NCBI RefSeq assembly: GCF_000971975.1
Contig: NZ_LAQO01000030.1
Coordinates: forward strand, 1-64,000
Source of the DNA: Paenibacillus algorifonticola
GTDB lineage: Bacteria > Bacillota > Bacilli > Paenibacillales > Paenibacillaceae
Length of the DNA: 64,000 nt
Direction: 5' to 3'
Position 1 is the first letter of the stretch, and each line of letters begins with the position of its first letter. Made by a program: the position numbers and the translations under genes. The notes beneath the pieces are model-generated. The model had not been told where the DNA came from. It saw only the letters and a list, made by a program, of their open reading frames with translations, and searched no databases. This document shows positions 52,646-62,186 of the stretch, piece by piece.

Positions 52646-53905
52646 CTATTGTCCGATGATGATATATTTAAATGTCGTGTCCGGGGACCACGAAGGCAAA
52701 CATATATAGCTTGATGTAAAATCGCTCGGATTAGCGTGTCTAGAAAAATCCGTCCTCGTTGTGTTGGTCTGTCTTGATCTGATTGGATAGCCCACAATAG
52801 TATCTGGAGATAATTCCTCACAATAAAGAGTGTAACCTCCATAAAACGCATTGTTCATAAGCAACACGATTCTTGGCGTTACGTTATGGCCTGTTATCTC
52901 GACGATATACCCACCATCACTGCCCCCTTCATATGACGGAAATCTATTTGAAGTAGATATCGAGCCGTTAGTTACCGTTCCTGCTACAATTGTATACCCG
53001 ACAGGCATAGCGCCTAGCAATCCAAACATATCTACACCTTGCCGGACGTTCGCTGCGATAAAATCAGGATCATCAGCAAAGATGCCCATGTAGCCCGCGC
53101 CATTTCCTCCGCCGTTAAGATAGGCTCCTAAAGGAGAGCGCAAATGCAGTCTCCCTGTCGTTGGGCCTGTAGGTCCCATTTCAGCGCGAACCCATCCGGC
53201 GTACTCCTCGCCGCCGCGAAGCGGCATTGTGCCAGCAACTAAACCCGTCTCTGTTCCTATCGTTTTTCCTGCTACAACCTCAGCAGCTACAGCTGTGCCG
53301 TATTCACCCCCTTCACCCTGTAAGATAAAATTTGTACCACTCAATACAAGGGTATAGACCGTGGCCTTTAAATATCCTGCACTCGGTGCAGATCCGTTTG
53401 GCTTGATAATGGCCCTTGCTCCAAGCCCGTTCACATTTATTGTAGGATTCGCGCCATTAGTTACATGCAGTTTAACCGTGATGCGCAATCCATCAATAAG
53501 AGCAGTAACTGATGCGATTGTGGCCAAATACGCGATACTCGTGCCTGCTGTTACTCCATACCCCAGATTTTGCATGGTGCTCATTCGGGCAACTTCCTCC
53601 CATGGCCACCATGTTCCTACAGTACATCTCCGCATCCACATCCGCGGAGGATTTGAAAGGGAATGAACCAACTGCATGACATGTGAGTCAGCTCCAATGT
53701 TGATTACTTGAAGATAGCCATAAAAATTGGCTATCGGTCCATTCGCGGGATTATTGACGTAAAAAGTCCCGTTATTTTTAAACGTGTCAAGGTTGCCTCC
53801 AGATGTTGACTGCGTTTTGATTGTATTCTCGTTGATTTCCTGCCCCAACTGATTAAGGTCGGAAGGCTGGACGATATCATTCATGCCCCAATCTGTTTTT
53901 GCCAC
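52646..53905 (-). CDS. phage tail fibre protein
   Basis: A 419-residue protein. The start (TDWGMNDIVQPSDLNQLGQEINENT) is typical of fibre N-termini. A pyocin-knob-like segment follows (NNPANGPIANFYGYLQVI through MWMRRCTVGTWWPWEEV), then a beta-rich shaft, glycine-rich turns (NGGGNGAGYMGIF) and a C-terminal receptor-side domain. Likely sets host range. Confidence 0.85.
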   Translation of the reverse strand: MAKTDWGMNDIVQPSDLNQLGQEINENTIKTQSTSGGNLDTFKNNGTFYVNNPANGPIANFYGYLQVINIGADSHVMQLVHSLSNPPRMWMRRCTVGTWWPWEEVARMSTMQNLGYGVTAGTSIAYLATIASVTALIDGLRITVKLHVTNGANPTINVNGLGARAIIKPNGSAPSAGYLKATVYTLVLSGTNFILQGEGGEYGTAVAAEVVAGKTIGTETGLVAGTMPLRGGEEYAGWVRAEMGPTGPTTGRLHLRSPLGAYLNGGGNGAGYMGIFADDPDFIAANVRQGVDMFGLLGAMPVGYTIVAGTVTNGSISTSNRFPSYEGGSDGGYIVEITGHNVTPRIVLLMNNAFYGGYTLYCEELSPDTIVGYPIRSRQTNTTRTDFSRHANPSDFTSSYICLPSWSPDTTFKYIIIGQ

Positions 53906-53906
53906 G

Positions 53907-54188
53907 TTAAACCTCCTTAACAGTAATTGTCTGCAGCATCAAATGGTCTGCCAAGATCGGTACGTTCACCGCGTTTGAGGTAAGCACCACGTCTGCTGCA
54001 TCCCTCACCTCAATTGAGGTGATAAGCGAGACGGCAGACGCGGGAACAAGATAGTTTAGTGCAAGCGTGCTGCCCGTCACCTGCTTCACCTCAAAATCCG
54101 TAATGGCATATGTCCCATTGATTACCACCTTAGCCGCCCGGCCATCGATATAAGTTGCGACGTCATGCAATAGTGTTGGCTCGATCAT
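53907..54188 (-). CDS. small tail/baseplate-associated protein
   Basis: A 93-residue beta-rich protein (MIEPTLLHDVATYIDG to ILADHLMLQTITVKEV). ATG 54188 overlaps the stop of the YmfQ-type gene as ATGA, which decides this start over a longer frame to 54266. Family not recognised; position says tail fibre attachment. Confidence 0.65.
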   Translation of the reverse strand: MIEPTLLHDVATYIDGRAAKVVINGTYAITDFEVKQVTGSTLALNYLVPASAVSLITSIEVRDAADVVLTSNAVNVPILADHLMLQTITVKEV

Positions 54189-54772
54189 TTGATGACCACC
54201 TCTGTTCCTAGCGTAGCGAAAGTTTTGGCTCCCAGCTGCCAAGTACCATTCAATTTGTAATTCCAAGTCACTTCTTGTCGCTTGATGCTTTCAACAAGCT
54301 CGATTGGGTTTTCAAGGGATGTGTTTTGCTGGTAGACAACGTTTGCCGGCTTGATTGTCTCCACCGTGCGCAGTACCTCTTTAAATACAGCAGCTTCGTC
54401 GATATTGGCCGTAACGACCAGCACGAAGGCAGCCGCATCTAGCGTCACCACCGTCATACCGACGCCAACGAGCATATCAAGCTGCTGCTGCAGGTAACGG
54501 ACCGTGAACGGCGGCTTGGTCTGATATCGGTTAAGGATGCGGCGCCGGCGGAACTCTAGCGACTCTGTCGCCGAATCTGCTTGAATACCAAGCATCTGCT
54601 CGCGCCGCTTAATCGCCTGCAGACCCGCCTCATCGACAAACTGATCATTAAAGAGCTGCTCAGCGGATGCCTGCAGCAGATCCAGCTCGGCCGACTCCGT
54701 TGCATCCAGCTCCACAAAATCAACTATCTCCCGGTAATAGTCCGGAAGCTGAACGAGTATCCGGTCAGGCAT
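54185..54772 (-). CDS. YmfQ/XkdU-like baseplate protein (DUF2313)
   Basis: A 195-residue protein. DYYREIVDFVELDATESAELDLLQASAEQLFNDQFVDEAG and the later PFTVRYLQQQLDMLVG fit the DUF2313 tail proteins found after baseplate protein J in PBSX- and Mu-like phages. It overlaps the J gene by 8 bp. Confidence 0.85.
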   Translation of the reverse strand: MPDRILVQLPDYYREIVDFVELDATESAELDLLQASAEQLFNDQFVDEAGLQAIKRREQMLGIQADSATESLEFRRRRILNRYQTKPPFTVRYLQQQLDMLVGVGMTVVTLDAAAFVLVVTANIDEAAVFKEVLRTVETIKPANVVYQQNTSLENPIELVESIKRQEVTWNYKLNGTWQLGAKTFATLGTEVVIK

Positions 54773-55844
54773 GCAGCGTCACCGTCCCCAACGTAGGCAC
54801 CGCATCAGCTCCAAGTGTGAAGTTGCTGGCACCGCCGTTAATCAATGTGCCGGCAACATCTTCAACGCCTGGTACGGTCAGAATACGTGCTTCAATTTGC
54901 GCTGTCCTGACCGTGAGCTGCTGCTGATTGGTCCAGTCCTTGCGGAGCTCAAGCAGATAAGCCGAAATGGCCGCTTGAACATCTGACTGTACTTGTCCCA
55001 CCGTCATGCCAACCGCCAGTGTGAGGGTTGTTTCAATATTGACGGATACCCCAGCCACTCCAACGATAGTTACAACGTGGCCGATTGGGGCCATACCGAT
55101 GCCTTGCCCACTATTTACAGTCGGATCAATCAGAGTTTGAACCTCGGTGACCAGTACAGGCGATGGCGGGCTCCAGTCCGATGCGATGATGCTACATTTA
55201 ACCGTCCCGCCTCCGGCCCATACCGGATATACTTTTGTAGCTCCGACACCTGAAATGGCATTGATTTTTTGTTTGTAATCAGCAATGTTTCCGCCGAACG
55301 CTGGCTCGTTGACGGAAGAATAAAAACGTTCGCGCAGTGCGGCATCCGTTTCCGCTTCCTCTCCTGGTGCAATTACGTCGGACAGAACAGCCCGAGCCAA
55401 TCCGTTGACATAATCGATCGGCAACATATCGCCAAACTGTTCATTGCCTGCACTGCCCGCTGTCTCGCAAACGACTTTGAATGTGCCGATGCTGATCCGC
55501 TCCGATACAACAAACGTCAATTCACCAAGGCCATAACGGCTGCCCAGAGGAACGTCAATAAGCTCGTTAGTCTGGTTGTAAAATAGTCCTTTACGTTCAG
55601 CGGTCGTCGCCTCTGTACGAACGACGCCGAACTCTGCTGTTTTGCGGGAAAGGTATTCTCCGCTGGCTGTGTCCGCAAAAGTGAGCTGATAATTAATGTC
55701 CATCTCGATATACATTTGTGCCAGCTCCGCAGCTGCAGGCGCGCATGCATCGTATATGATGCTTCCCTCTCGCTTATCCACTTCATCGGAAACGCGAGAA
55801 AGCATGCGCTGCAGGATAAAATCAAAGGTCATATGCTCATACAC
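54765..55844 (-). CDS. xkdT: baseplate protein J (XkdT-like)
   Basis: A 359-residue baseplate wedge protein. Baseplate_J signatures are DKREGSIIYDACAPAAAELAQMYIEMD near the start, DVIAPGEEAETDAALRERFYSSVNEPAFGGNIADYKQKI centrally, and GVGATKVYPVWAGGGTVKCSII. It builds the outer baseplate of contractile tails. Overlaps both neighbours. Confidence 0.95.
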   Translation of the reverse strand: MYEHMTFDFILQRMLSRVSDEVDKREGSIIYDACAPAAAELAQMYIEMDINYQLTFADTASGEYLSRKTAEFGVVRTEATTAERKGLFYNQTNELIDVPLGSRYGLGELTFVVSERISIGTFKVVCETAGSAGNEQFGDMLPIDYVNGLARAVLSDVIAPGEEAETDAALRERFYSSVNEPAFGGNIADYKQKINAISGVGATKVYPVWAGGGTVKCSIIASDWSPPSPVLVTEVQTLIDPTVNSGQGIGMAPIGHVVTIVGVAGVSVNIETTLTLAVGMTVGQVQSDVQAAISAYLLELRKDWTNQQQLTVRTAQIEARILTVPGVEDVAGTLINGGASNFTLGADAVPTLGTVTLHA

Positions 55845-56238
55845 CGCGATTCAACTCCTCTCTAAAGCTCCCGAAATCCGTAACGACTGTGAATGAGACA
55901 GTCATTTCGTCGCCCTGGACAACGGCCTGCACGTCATCCACGCTCGTTATGCGATCATCCTGCAGCAGCGCTTCGCTGATCATACGGGCCGCCTCAGACT
56001 GAACGTAAATCGGGCTTCGACCTGATAGGGTGCCAAGCTCATGGCCGTAATTGAACGTGTACACGGCATGCCAAAAGCGGTCCGTTTGCAAGGCTTTCAG
56101 CACCGCCTGCCGCACTGCTGCAAGGCCGTCCACTTTGCCCGTAATTCGCCCCGTTGTAAAATCAACGCCCCACGTTAACGAAGGCTGCTGCACTTCCCGC
56201 ACCGTGACGTTTGTAAGGCTACCCCCTTGTGGGATCAT
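55837..56238 (-). CDS. xkdS: baseplate protein XkdS-like (DUF2634)
   Basis: A 133-residue gp25-like baseplate protein. WGVDFTTGRITGKVDGLAAVRQAVLKALQTDRF is characteristic. It links sheath and baseplate in contractile systems. Overlaps genes on both sides. Confidence 0.9.
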   Translation of the reverse strand: MIPQGGSLTNVTVREVQQPSLTWGVDFTTGRITGKVDGLAAVRQAVLKALQTDRFWHAVYTFNYGHELGTLSGRSPIYVQSEAARMISEALLQDDRITSVDDVQAVVQGDEMTVSFTVVTDFGSFREELNRGV

Positions 56239-56501
56239 GTGACCGCCACCTTATCCATAATCAAATATTGCTGCCCACCCTGTACGCGCAGCAAGACAAA
56301 AACAGCCCCTTCCGTTATTTTGGAAGCGGCTGTTTCGGTAATGACAAAAAATTCTTCCGTAAGAACAAATCGCTGATCCACGCGAACACTAAGCGGCGAA
56401 ACTGTGATGACCTCGCCGAACATTATGTTTACCGGGTTTCCCGCGGCAACAGCGTCTGTCGCAGCCTGCTTGATCAATTGGAGTAAATTTCCCATGGTCA
56501 T
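56235..56501 (-). CDS. xkdR: XkdR-like protein (DUF2577)
   Basis: An 88-residue protein. NPVNIMFGEVITVSPLSVRVDQRFVLTEEFFVIT and the final QYLIMDKV match DUF2577 tail proteins, lying between XkdQ and XkdS as in PBSX. Confidence 0.88.
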   Translation of the reverse strand: MTMGNLLQLIKQAATDAVAAGNPVNIMFGEVITVSPLSVRVDQRFVLTEEFFVITETAASKITEGAVFVLLRVQGGQQYLIMDKVAVT

Positions 56502-57463
56502 ACGACCATCAACTCCAACGTCATTGTATGGTCGCCATTAAACCGATGCGTGCAGGTATTAACCAAGAAGGGCTGGTTGATTTTATATTCCTCAATGACG
56601 ATCGGCAAATAGCTGCCGGCTCGTACACCAAGCTGCCCTAATGAGTTGACCGTGAGCGACTTGGTTTCTCTATTCTTCAACGCGGCCAGCGCATCAAGGA
56701 GTTGCTTGATTTGAGCATCATTCATTTTTTCATTGACCTTTTCGTGATATTGGAGCAGCCCCCACTTCGCGATATTCGCGCTGTCCTGTGCCACATACAC
56801 ATCACGCTTACCAGTCTCTTTGTTGTCGCGGACAAGTTTGATTTTGTTATACGTATCCTGATCGATAGACTGCTTGAAGCTGTAGTCATACATCAGGCTA
56901 CCGTCACCGATCATAAAGCCCACCATCATGTTATCAACTAGGCGTAGCGATAGTGCCCCGAAATCATCGAAAAATACATAATTGCCTCCATCATTAATAA
57001 TCGTCAGCGTCAGCGCCTTGTCGATGATATCAAGCAGTTTTTCTCCGTCCGCTACCATGGAAGGAATTTTGTATGCCGGCGCATCGATGGCGCCGACCTT
57101 TAACCCGGCATCCTTCGCGATCCGCTGAATAACATCAGCTGCTGTCGCACCAGTGAACACATAAGTATCGGAACTCATCAGGTAACGGATCTGATCGTAT
57201 GCAGTTATGCGCACTTTTTCATCCCGGCCGCCATCGACGGAAAATACATACCCGTAAAAAACATTCTGTTTGTCATAACGGAATCGGACAATATCTCCGC
57301 ATGAAACAGAAAAAGAGGCACTCTCATAGAGTCCCCCTTTGATTAATGTGAACTGCAAGCTACCAGCCTTGCCAATCCGAGTAGTCTGCCAAGTAATATC
57401 CGTGGCAATGTTCCCAATATCCCAAAGCTGGCCGTCCTTATTATCTAGTATCAGCTCAATCAT
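56498..57463 (-). CDS. xkdQ: XkdQ-like hub protein
   Basis: A 321-residue tail hub protein related to gpD/gp27-type proteins: NIATDITWQTTRIGKAGSLQFTL at the start, then YDYSFKQSIDQDTYNKIKLVRDNKETGKRDVY and a C-terminal VNTCTHRFNGDHTMTLEL. It forms the central hub with the LysM protein encoded just upstream. Confidence 0.92.
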   Translation of the reverse strand: MIELILDNKDGQLWDIGNIATDITWQTTRIGKAGSLQFTLIKGGLYESASFSVSCGDIVRFRYDKQNVFYGYVFSVDGGRDEKVRITAYDQIRYLMSSDTYVFTGATAADVIQRIAKDAGLKVGAIDAPAYKIPSMVADGEKLLDIIDKALTLTIINDGGNYVFFDDFGALSLRLVDNMMVGFMIGDGSLMYDYSFKQSIDQDTYNKIKLVRDNKETGKRDVYVAQDSANIAKWGLLQYHEKVNEKMNDAQIKQLLDALAALKNRETKSLTVNSLGQLGVRAGSYLPIVIEEYKINQPFLVNTCTHRFNGDHTMTLELMVV

Positions 57464-58146
57464 GGGAGCTTCAGCACCTTTCCAACCTGCAGCTTTTTGA
57501 GGTCAGCGTCGGAGATATTATTAAGCTTCTGTATCTCCTTCCAACGGTCACCATTGCCAAGCTGCTTCTTGGCGATGATCCATAAGGTGTCCCCTTTTAC
57601 TACGGTATACGTCTTAGGCTGCACTTTTTCGTTTGCCCGCTCCGGCTCTTTCTTGGTGACAGTGGTCTCCCCGTTGTCTCCAGCCTGGTTAACCTCGACA
57701 GGAGTCGCCGCATAAAAAAAATAACGCTTGAGCGTTAGAGTGTACTCGATATCACCGCCGCTACCGCCTGACTCTTGCCACGTGAATGACTCGATGCTAC
57801 AGGCTGTATTGATCTCGTAGCGGTCCGTAACCAATACAAAACGGATCGGGCGCTTGGAACGCCTCCATTTTTCCAAATAGTACACGTATGGATTAAACTT
57901 AAGGCCGCGGCGTGTCATCGGTGCCAAAACCGGAGCTGCTGAAAACGGGTAATTACGAGCCGGGAACAACCCGTCAAAGCTATACGAAGTAAGTTTAGGG
58001 CTCTTTATTACGGATATTTCCCCCACTTTTTCGATGTCATAGGTGGCGGTATTGCTCCCCTCACCCACCTCTATACTGCTTGGGTTAACCGGCAATTGAA
58101 GCTCATCCGCTTTGTTGTCCCAGCTTAGCCAAATGCCGTATGCCAT
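57460..58146 (-). CDS. xkdP: XkdP-like LysM tail protein
   Basis: A 228-residue protein. The N-terminal part (PVNPSSIEVGEGSNTATYDIEKVG) is a tail-tube-like fold. A C-terminal LysM domain follows from about residue 180 (TYTVVKGDTLWIIAKKQLG...VGKVLKLP). It connects tube and hub and may touch peptidoglycan. Its start overlaps the tape-measure stop. Confidence 0.93.
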   Translation of the reverse strand: MAYGIWLSWDNKADELQLPVNPSSIEVGEGSNTATYDIEKVGEISVIKSPKLTSYSFDGLFPARNYPFSAAPVLAPMTRRGLKFNPYVYYLEKWRRSKRPIRFVLVTDRYEINTACSIESFTWQESGGSGGDIEYTLTLKRYFFYAATPVEVNQAGDNGETTVTKKEPERANEKVQPKTYTVVKGDTLWIIAKKQLGNGDRWKEIQKLNNISDADLKKLQVGKVLKLP

Positions 58147-60905
58147 TATGCATACACCCCTTTAGCCGACGCCGCAACCTCTTTTTCAAGACCACCCGTG
58201 AGTTTAGTAATAAAGCCGCTCATATCCACATCTTGGCTGAAATGATTATCTCCGCTTACTTGCACGATAGGAGTAAGAGTCACGAAATTCTGAATGTTCT
58301 TCATCTCGGCCAACTCCCGCATTGTCTTAAGATCCTCGCTTGTGATATCGACGGAATCCTCGATCTTGCCAACCTTGCCGACTTTATCAATATTGTTGGA
58401 GCCATTGCCGTTTTCGAGCTGTCCCTTAATCTTGTCGTAAATGGCTTTGGCATCCCCAACAAGATTATCTGCGTCTCCGAATGCGGCCATTACAGCATTG
58501 TAGCCCTCCATAAACGCATCGTAGTATTCAGATCCGTTTTTGTACTGCTCCAACGGTGTCTGCTGCAATGCCGGGTTATCAGCCACTATTTTGGCTGCTT
58601 CATTTTCATAACTACTTTTGAGTTTTTTCAAGAAGTCTGACACTCCTGAAGGAGAATCCGTATCTACTGTGATAGTTTGAAAGCCTTTCAGACTCTCAAG
58701 ACCAGGAATCTCACCCAGCTTCCCCGCCAATACTCCAACAGCCCCTAAAATCTTATTGATTGCTCCCCCGACGCTCTTTACAAAAGAGTCAGCGAATTTC
58801 TCGGCGCCTTCCGCCCATGTGATCATGAAGCCTAAAAAATTGCTACCTAGATTAAAAAACAGCAATTTAACAGCGGCAACAGGGTCAATCATGAAATTGT
58901 GTATGAAATCACCTAGTATGGTCCATCCGTTCTTGATGTACGTGAATACATTTTGTAAATACACTCCGAGAAAATTAAAATAGCCGGCAATCCCCGCGAT
59001 AATTTCGGGTGTCGAGATCCCGAGGTAATTCAGAACCTCCAGGACTCCAACTAGCGCTAAAATAATCAACAAGATCGGCCATGCTGCAATCGCCCAATCG
59101 ATCAAGAAAATAACTGCGACGGCAGCTGCAACAACCCCGATAGCCAGAAGGACATTTTGCAGGGTTTTTGCATGATCGATAATGAAAGGTATGACAATTC
59201 TCGCAGCAGCAGCGAAACCTGCGAGACCTAATTTAATTGTGTCGAAGAACGGCTGAAACTTCCCCTCTTTAAATGCCTGCTCAAGCATATCGAATAGAGG
59301 TTCTAGCGCTTTAAGCGCATCCTTACCAGTCTGCTTCAGCTGGTTTTTAAATCTGGATAAAATGCCTTGCCATTTAGCCGCGGGGGAATCTAGCATTTTC
59401 ATGAAAGCTTCTTTGGACATATTCTGCTGATTAAGCAATGTATCCATGCCCTTAATAAAACCATCCATATCACCCGCTTTACCTGCAGCTAAGGCATCAC
59501 TATCTTTAAGGGTGGCCTTGTTAAAACCAAATCTCTCAACAATCGATACATAGTCACCCGATAATAACTCTTTCATCGAGAATGCGGCACCTTCGAGCCC
59601 CTCTGCAGGGTTGAGCTTCTGTAACCTCATCGCCATTTCATTTAATTGCATAAGCTTTTCGGGGTCCTTTGTATTGCTCAAGAAGGACATTGAACCTGAC
59701 AAAGCCTGGTCAACATCTTGCCTCAAGTCCAGAGCTTGTTGGACGATGGCATTATAGGTTGCTTCGCCTAAAGCCCCATCCCCTTGTCGGGCACTAAAGG
59801 TATCGATGATTTGTTGCTGCTCCATAGCGCCACCAATGGTTGCTCCTATTAATGCTTTGCCACCTTGGTACCCTAAGTATCCGCCAGCAAGCGCGCCCAG
59901 TTGCCCGGCCATTCCACCAAACCCGCCTCTTCCTCCACTACCGCCGCCCCCGCCACCTCCACCGCCTCCAGGAGGTGGGATATTACGAACGGCGGCCGTC
60001 AATTCCCTGACTAAGTGAATAAGCTCCTGGAGCAAAGTGGTAAGGTTTGAGCTCAAGTTCACAGTTGCTACAATCGTCCCAATACGGGATAGAATTTGCA
60101 TCCTCAGCGCTGTTGCTTGTAATAATGCTCGGGTAGTATCAAGCTTAATTTGGACAGTTATAGGCGCATGCGAAGATAACCCGCTTAACTGTGAATTTAA
60201 TTGATTACGCAATTGGGCCAGATTAATCTGCATATGGGGCTCCAAGCGAACATTGGCATTAATATTGCCTATGCCACTGATCTGCATCCGCAATTGATTG
60301 CGCACTGCGGTAGCATCCACATGAATCTGAGGAGTAATATTTATTGGCGTAAGCGCTCCATCAATACGCCCCCTCAGCGCTGCCGCCTCTTGAACTGCTG
60401 CCGCCCCATCCAAAGTGACTTGAACAGCAGAAGCAGTTAAACCATTACGTATTTGACTCTGAATATCCGCTATCTTTTGTGTAACATCCGCAGCGTTAAT
60501 AGCAACCTCAATAACCGCAGCAGAACCCGAAGCGGATATCGTCTGCCTAAGCTGCTGCATTTGTGCAGCTATTTCAGTTGAATTAACTGTGGCATTAATA
60601 ACCACCGAAGGACTATGAGAACGAATCTGTTGCTCGATTTGCGTCATTTGCTGAGAAATCCCTTGGCTAGATAACGTCACAGCAATTTCTACATCAGATG
60701 CAGCTGAGGACACGGCATTTGCAATCTGCTGCACCTGCGCAACTGCCTGTGAAGCATTTACCTTGACCTTAAACTCTGCCGGCGCTTCGACAAGGCGCCT
60801 TAACCTCTCCATTGCAACGATAGCAGTATTAACTTGATTAATTGTTTTTCGCAATGGCGAGGAAAACTGATCCATCATCTTTAGATAGGTTGATATTGTA
60901 GGCAC
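58146..60905 (-). CDS. xkdO: tail tape measure protein (XkdO-like)
   Basis: A 919-residue tape measure protein. A long helical repeat region runs to about residue 320, rich in Ala, Ile and Gln with 20-30-residue near-repeats containing V-x-I-N-A. A glycine hinge (GGGGGGGGSGGRGG) follows, and then a hydrophobic region with two or more membrane segments (VLLAIGVVAAAVAVIFLIDWAIAAW). It sets tail length. The start is GTG 60905 behind GGAAGGAGG; the longer frame to 60944 lies inside a terminator. Confidence 0.93.
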   Translation of the reverse strand: MPTISTYLKMMDQFSSPLRKTINQVNTAIVAMERLRRLVEAPAEFKVKVNASQAVAQVQQIANAVSSAASDVEIAVTLSSQGISQQMTQIEQQIRSHSPSVVINATVNSTEIAAQMQQLRQTISASGSAAVIEVAINAADVTQKIADIQSQIRNGLTASAVQVTLDGAAAVQEAAALRGRIDGALTPINITPQIHVDATAVRNQLRMQISGIGNINANVRLEPHMQINLAQLRNQLNSQLSGLSSHAPITVQIKLDTTRALLQATALRMQILSRIGTIVATVNLSSNLTTLLQELIHLVRELTAAVRNIPPPGGGGGGGGGGSGGRGGFGGMAGQLGALAGGYLGYQGGKALIGATIGGAMEQQQIIDTFSARQGDGALGEATYNAIVQQALDLRQDVDQALSGSMSFLSNTKDPEKLMQLNEMAMRLQKLNPAEGLEGAAFSMKELLSGDYVSIVERFGFNKATLKDSDALAAGKAGDMDGFIKGMDTLLNQQNMSKEAFMKMLDSPAAKWQGILSRFKNQLKQTGKDALKALEPLFDMLEQAFKEGKFQPFFDTIKLGLAGFAAAARIVIPFIIDHAKTLQNVLLAIGVVAAAVAVIFLIDWAIAAWPILLIILALVGVLEVLNYLGISTPEIIAGIAGYFNFLGVYLQNVFTYIKNGWTILGDFIHNFMIDPVAAVKLLFFNLGSNFLGFMITWAEGAEKFADSFVKSVGGAINKILGAVGVLAGKLGEIPGLESLKGFQTITVDTDSPSGVSDFLKKLKSSYENEAAKIVADNPALQQTPLEQYKNGSEYYDAFMEGYNAVMAAFGDADNLVGDAKAIYDKIKGQLENGNGSNNIDKVGKVGKIEDSVDITSEDLKTMRELAEMKNIQNFVTLTPIVQVSGDNHFSQDVDMSGFITKLTGGLEKEVAASAKGVYA

Positions 60906-60932
60906 TCTTAACCTCCTTCCTGCTGAATAAAA

Positions 60933-60957
60933 AAACAGCCCCAACGCGGGGCTGTTT
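60933..60957 (-). terminator. terminator between the membrane protein gene and the tape measure gene
   Basis: Perfect 10-base arms AAACAGCCCC/GGGGCTGTTT with a five-base loop and a T run on the minus strand. Confidence 0.88.
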
Positions 60958-60959
60958 AA

Positions 60960-61484
60960 TCATGGCTTTTTAAAGGCTATTTCAAATGGATATGTCTTGT
61001 CGCCGAAATAGATAAGCTTTTCTCTTTTGCTGTACTCCGCTTGTTCTTTGTCGTCCATTCCCGGACTCTGACCAACAGTGAGTTTAGCTGTGTTGTCGTA
61101 AATCACAACATTTCCGAGTAGGCCGCTATTTTCTGAAAAAGCCTCCTTGGAATACAACTCCTTCACTATTTCGTCAGCTGATTCAATTGTCACTTTACCC
61201 TTTAATTGCTGGACAGAGTAGTGTCTGCTACTAGGTGTATATTTGATAATCTTAAACGCATATTTACTCTTATAATTATCATCTACCACCATGTCTTTTG
61301 GAAGACCCGACTCTTCATATATTTGCTGAGCTGTCTTCGGTGTTTGAGCAGCAGCCGTATCCTTCTTGAATTGGCCAGGTTCAAAAACTGAAAACACTAT
61401 AATAGCAAACAAAGCAACAAATGCAACCATCACAATAGCGAATATTTTCGCTCCCTTACCTCTTGTTACTTTCTTCACACTCAT
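60960..61484 (-). CDS. membrane-anchored moron-like protein
   Basis: A 174-residue protein: basic cytoplasmic N-terminus (SVKKVTRGKGAK), one membrane helix (IFAIVMVAFVALFAIIVFSVF), then an extracellular domain with no recognised family. It sits between the tail chaperone and tape measure genes, where PBSX has nothing, and has its own terminator right after the stop and a promoter-like site before it. Morons of this type often alter the lysogen surface or exclude other phages (inference). Confidence 0.7.
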   Translation of the reverse strand: MSVKKVTRGKGAKIFAIVMVAFVALFAIIVFSVFEPGQFKKDTAAAQTPKTAQQIYEESGLPKDMVVDDNYKSKYAFKIIKYTPSSRHYSVQQLKGKVTIESADEIVKELYSKEAFSENSGLLGNVVIYDNTAKLTVGQSPGMDDKEQAEYSKREKLIYFGDKTYPFEIAFKKP

Positions 61485-61511
61485 AATATACCGCCTTCAC
61501 ATTTTAGGAAT

Positions 61512-61541
61512 ATAGTACCAAAAATAGAATAGGGCGGTCTA
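61512..61541 (-). promoter_or_regulatory. possible promoter of the moron-like gene
   Basis: Minus strand TAGACC, 18-bp spacer, TACTAT. Weak -35. Confidence 0.4.
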
Positions 61542-61561
61542 GCTTAATTTGTAAAATCCTA

Positions 61562-62157
61562 TCATTTTTTGCTTTTGAGCTTCGCCCGCTGCTTACTCTC
61601 AGCTTCCACCCTAACCTTGATAAAAGCTATTAATGATGCTTTCTTGCGCGAAGGAAGCTCAATAAAATCCCATGGCATTATATTCATCTCATGGAGGGCG
61701 TAGTAAGCAAGGTTCGCTTCCGGATCGCCCTCTTCAATTAGTTTTTTACTTCTTCGACCAATTCGTTAAGATCGCGGTCAAAGCCGTTGAGCTCTTGGAC
61801 TTTTCCTACAAGGCTGGCGAATTCGCCAGGAAGGAGCATTTTTTTAATAAGGACGTCCGCCCCTCTGACATTGTATGATTCCTGCAATTCTGCGTTTTGC
61901 AAATCAGGATAGAGGACACTCGCAACGACAAGCTTCGCAATATATGCTTCGCTGTCTGTTTCATTGGTTTTCACTCCGTTTTTCCCCTTGACTTGTTTGG
62001 TAGCCGACTTCCGCAACCTCTCATTTTCTTCCTCGGTCATTGTCTTAAGTTGCCAAGGGATAGGGTTGCCGTCCTTGTCCTTCATACGATCAGACACAAC
62101 AAAGTCAACAGTAATATCCGAAACAACGTTTTGTTTAAAAAATGCGCTCAAGCTCAT
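61562..62157 (-). CDS. xkdN: tail assembly chaperone, XkdN-like, with programmed -1 frameshift
   Basis: Frame 1 (62157-61738, 139 residues, MSLSAFFKQNVVSDITV to ELVEEVKN) is the XkdN-type chaperone. At its end the heptamer A AAA AAC (minus strand, 61747-61741) lies one codon before the TAA stop. A -1 shift there continues into 61 further residues (KLIEEGDPEANLAYYALHEM and on) ending KLKSKK at TGA 61562. This is the G/GT arrangement known from lambda and many tailed phages, where the longer form brings tube subunits to the tape measure. The second frame has no start of its own. Confidence 0.85.
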
Positions 62158-62186
62158 AATATATTCCTCCGTTTATAAGGCGCCAA

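Noticed and set aside
60906-60944. 13-codon N-terminal extension of the tape measure gene
   Set aside because: It lies in the terminator; GTG 60905 has a much better ribosome site.
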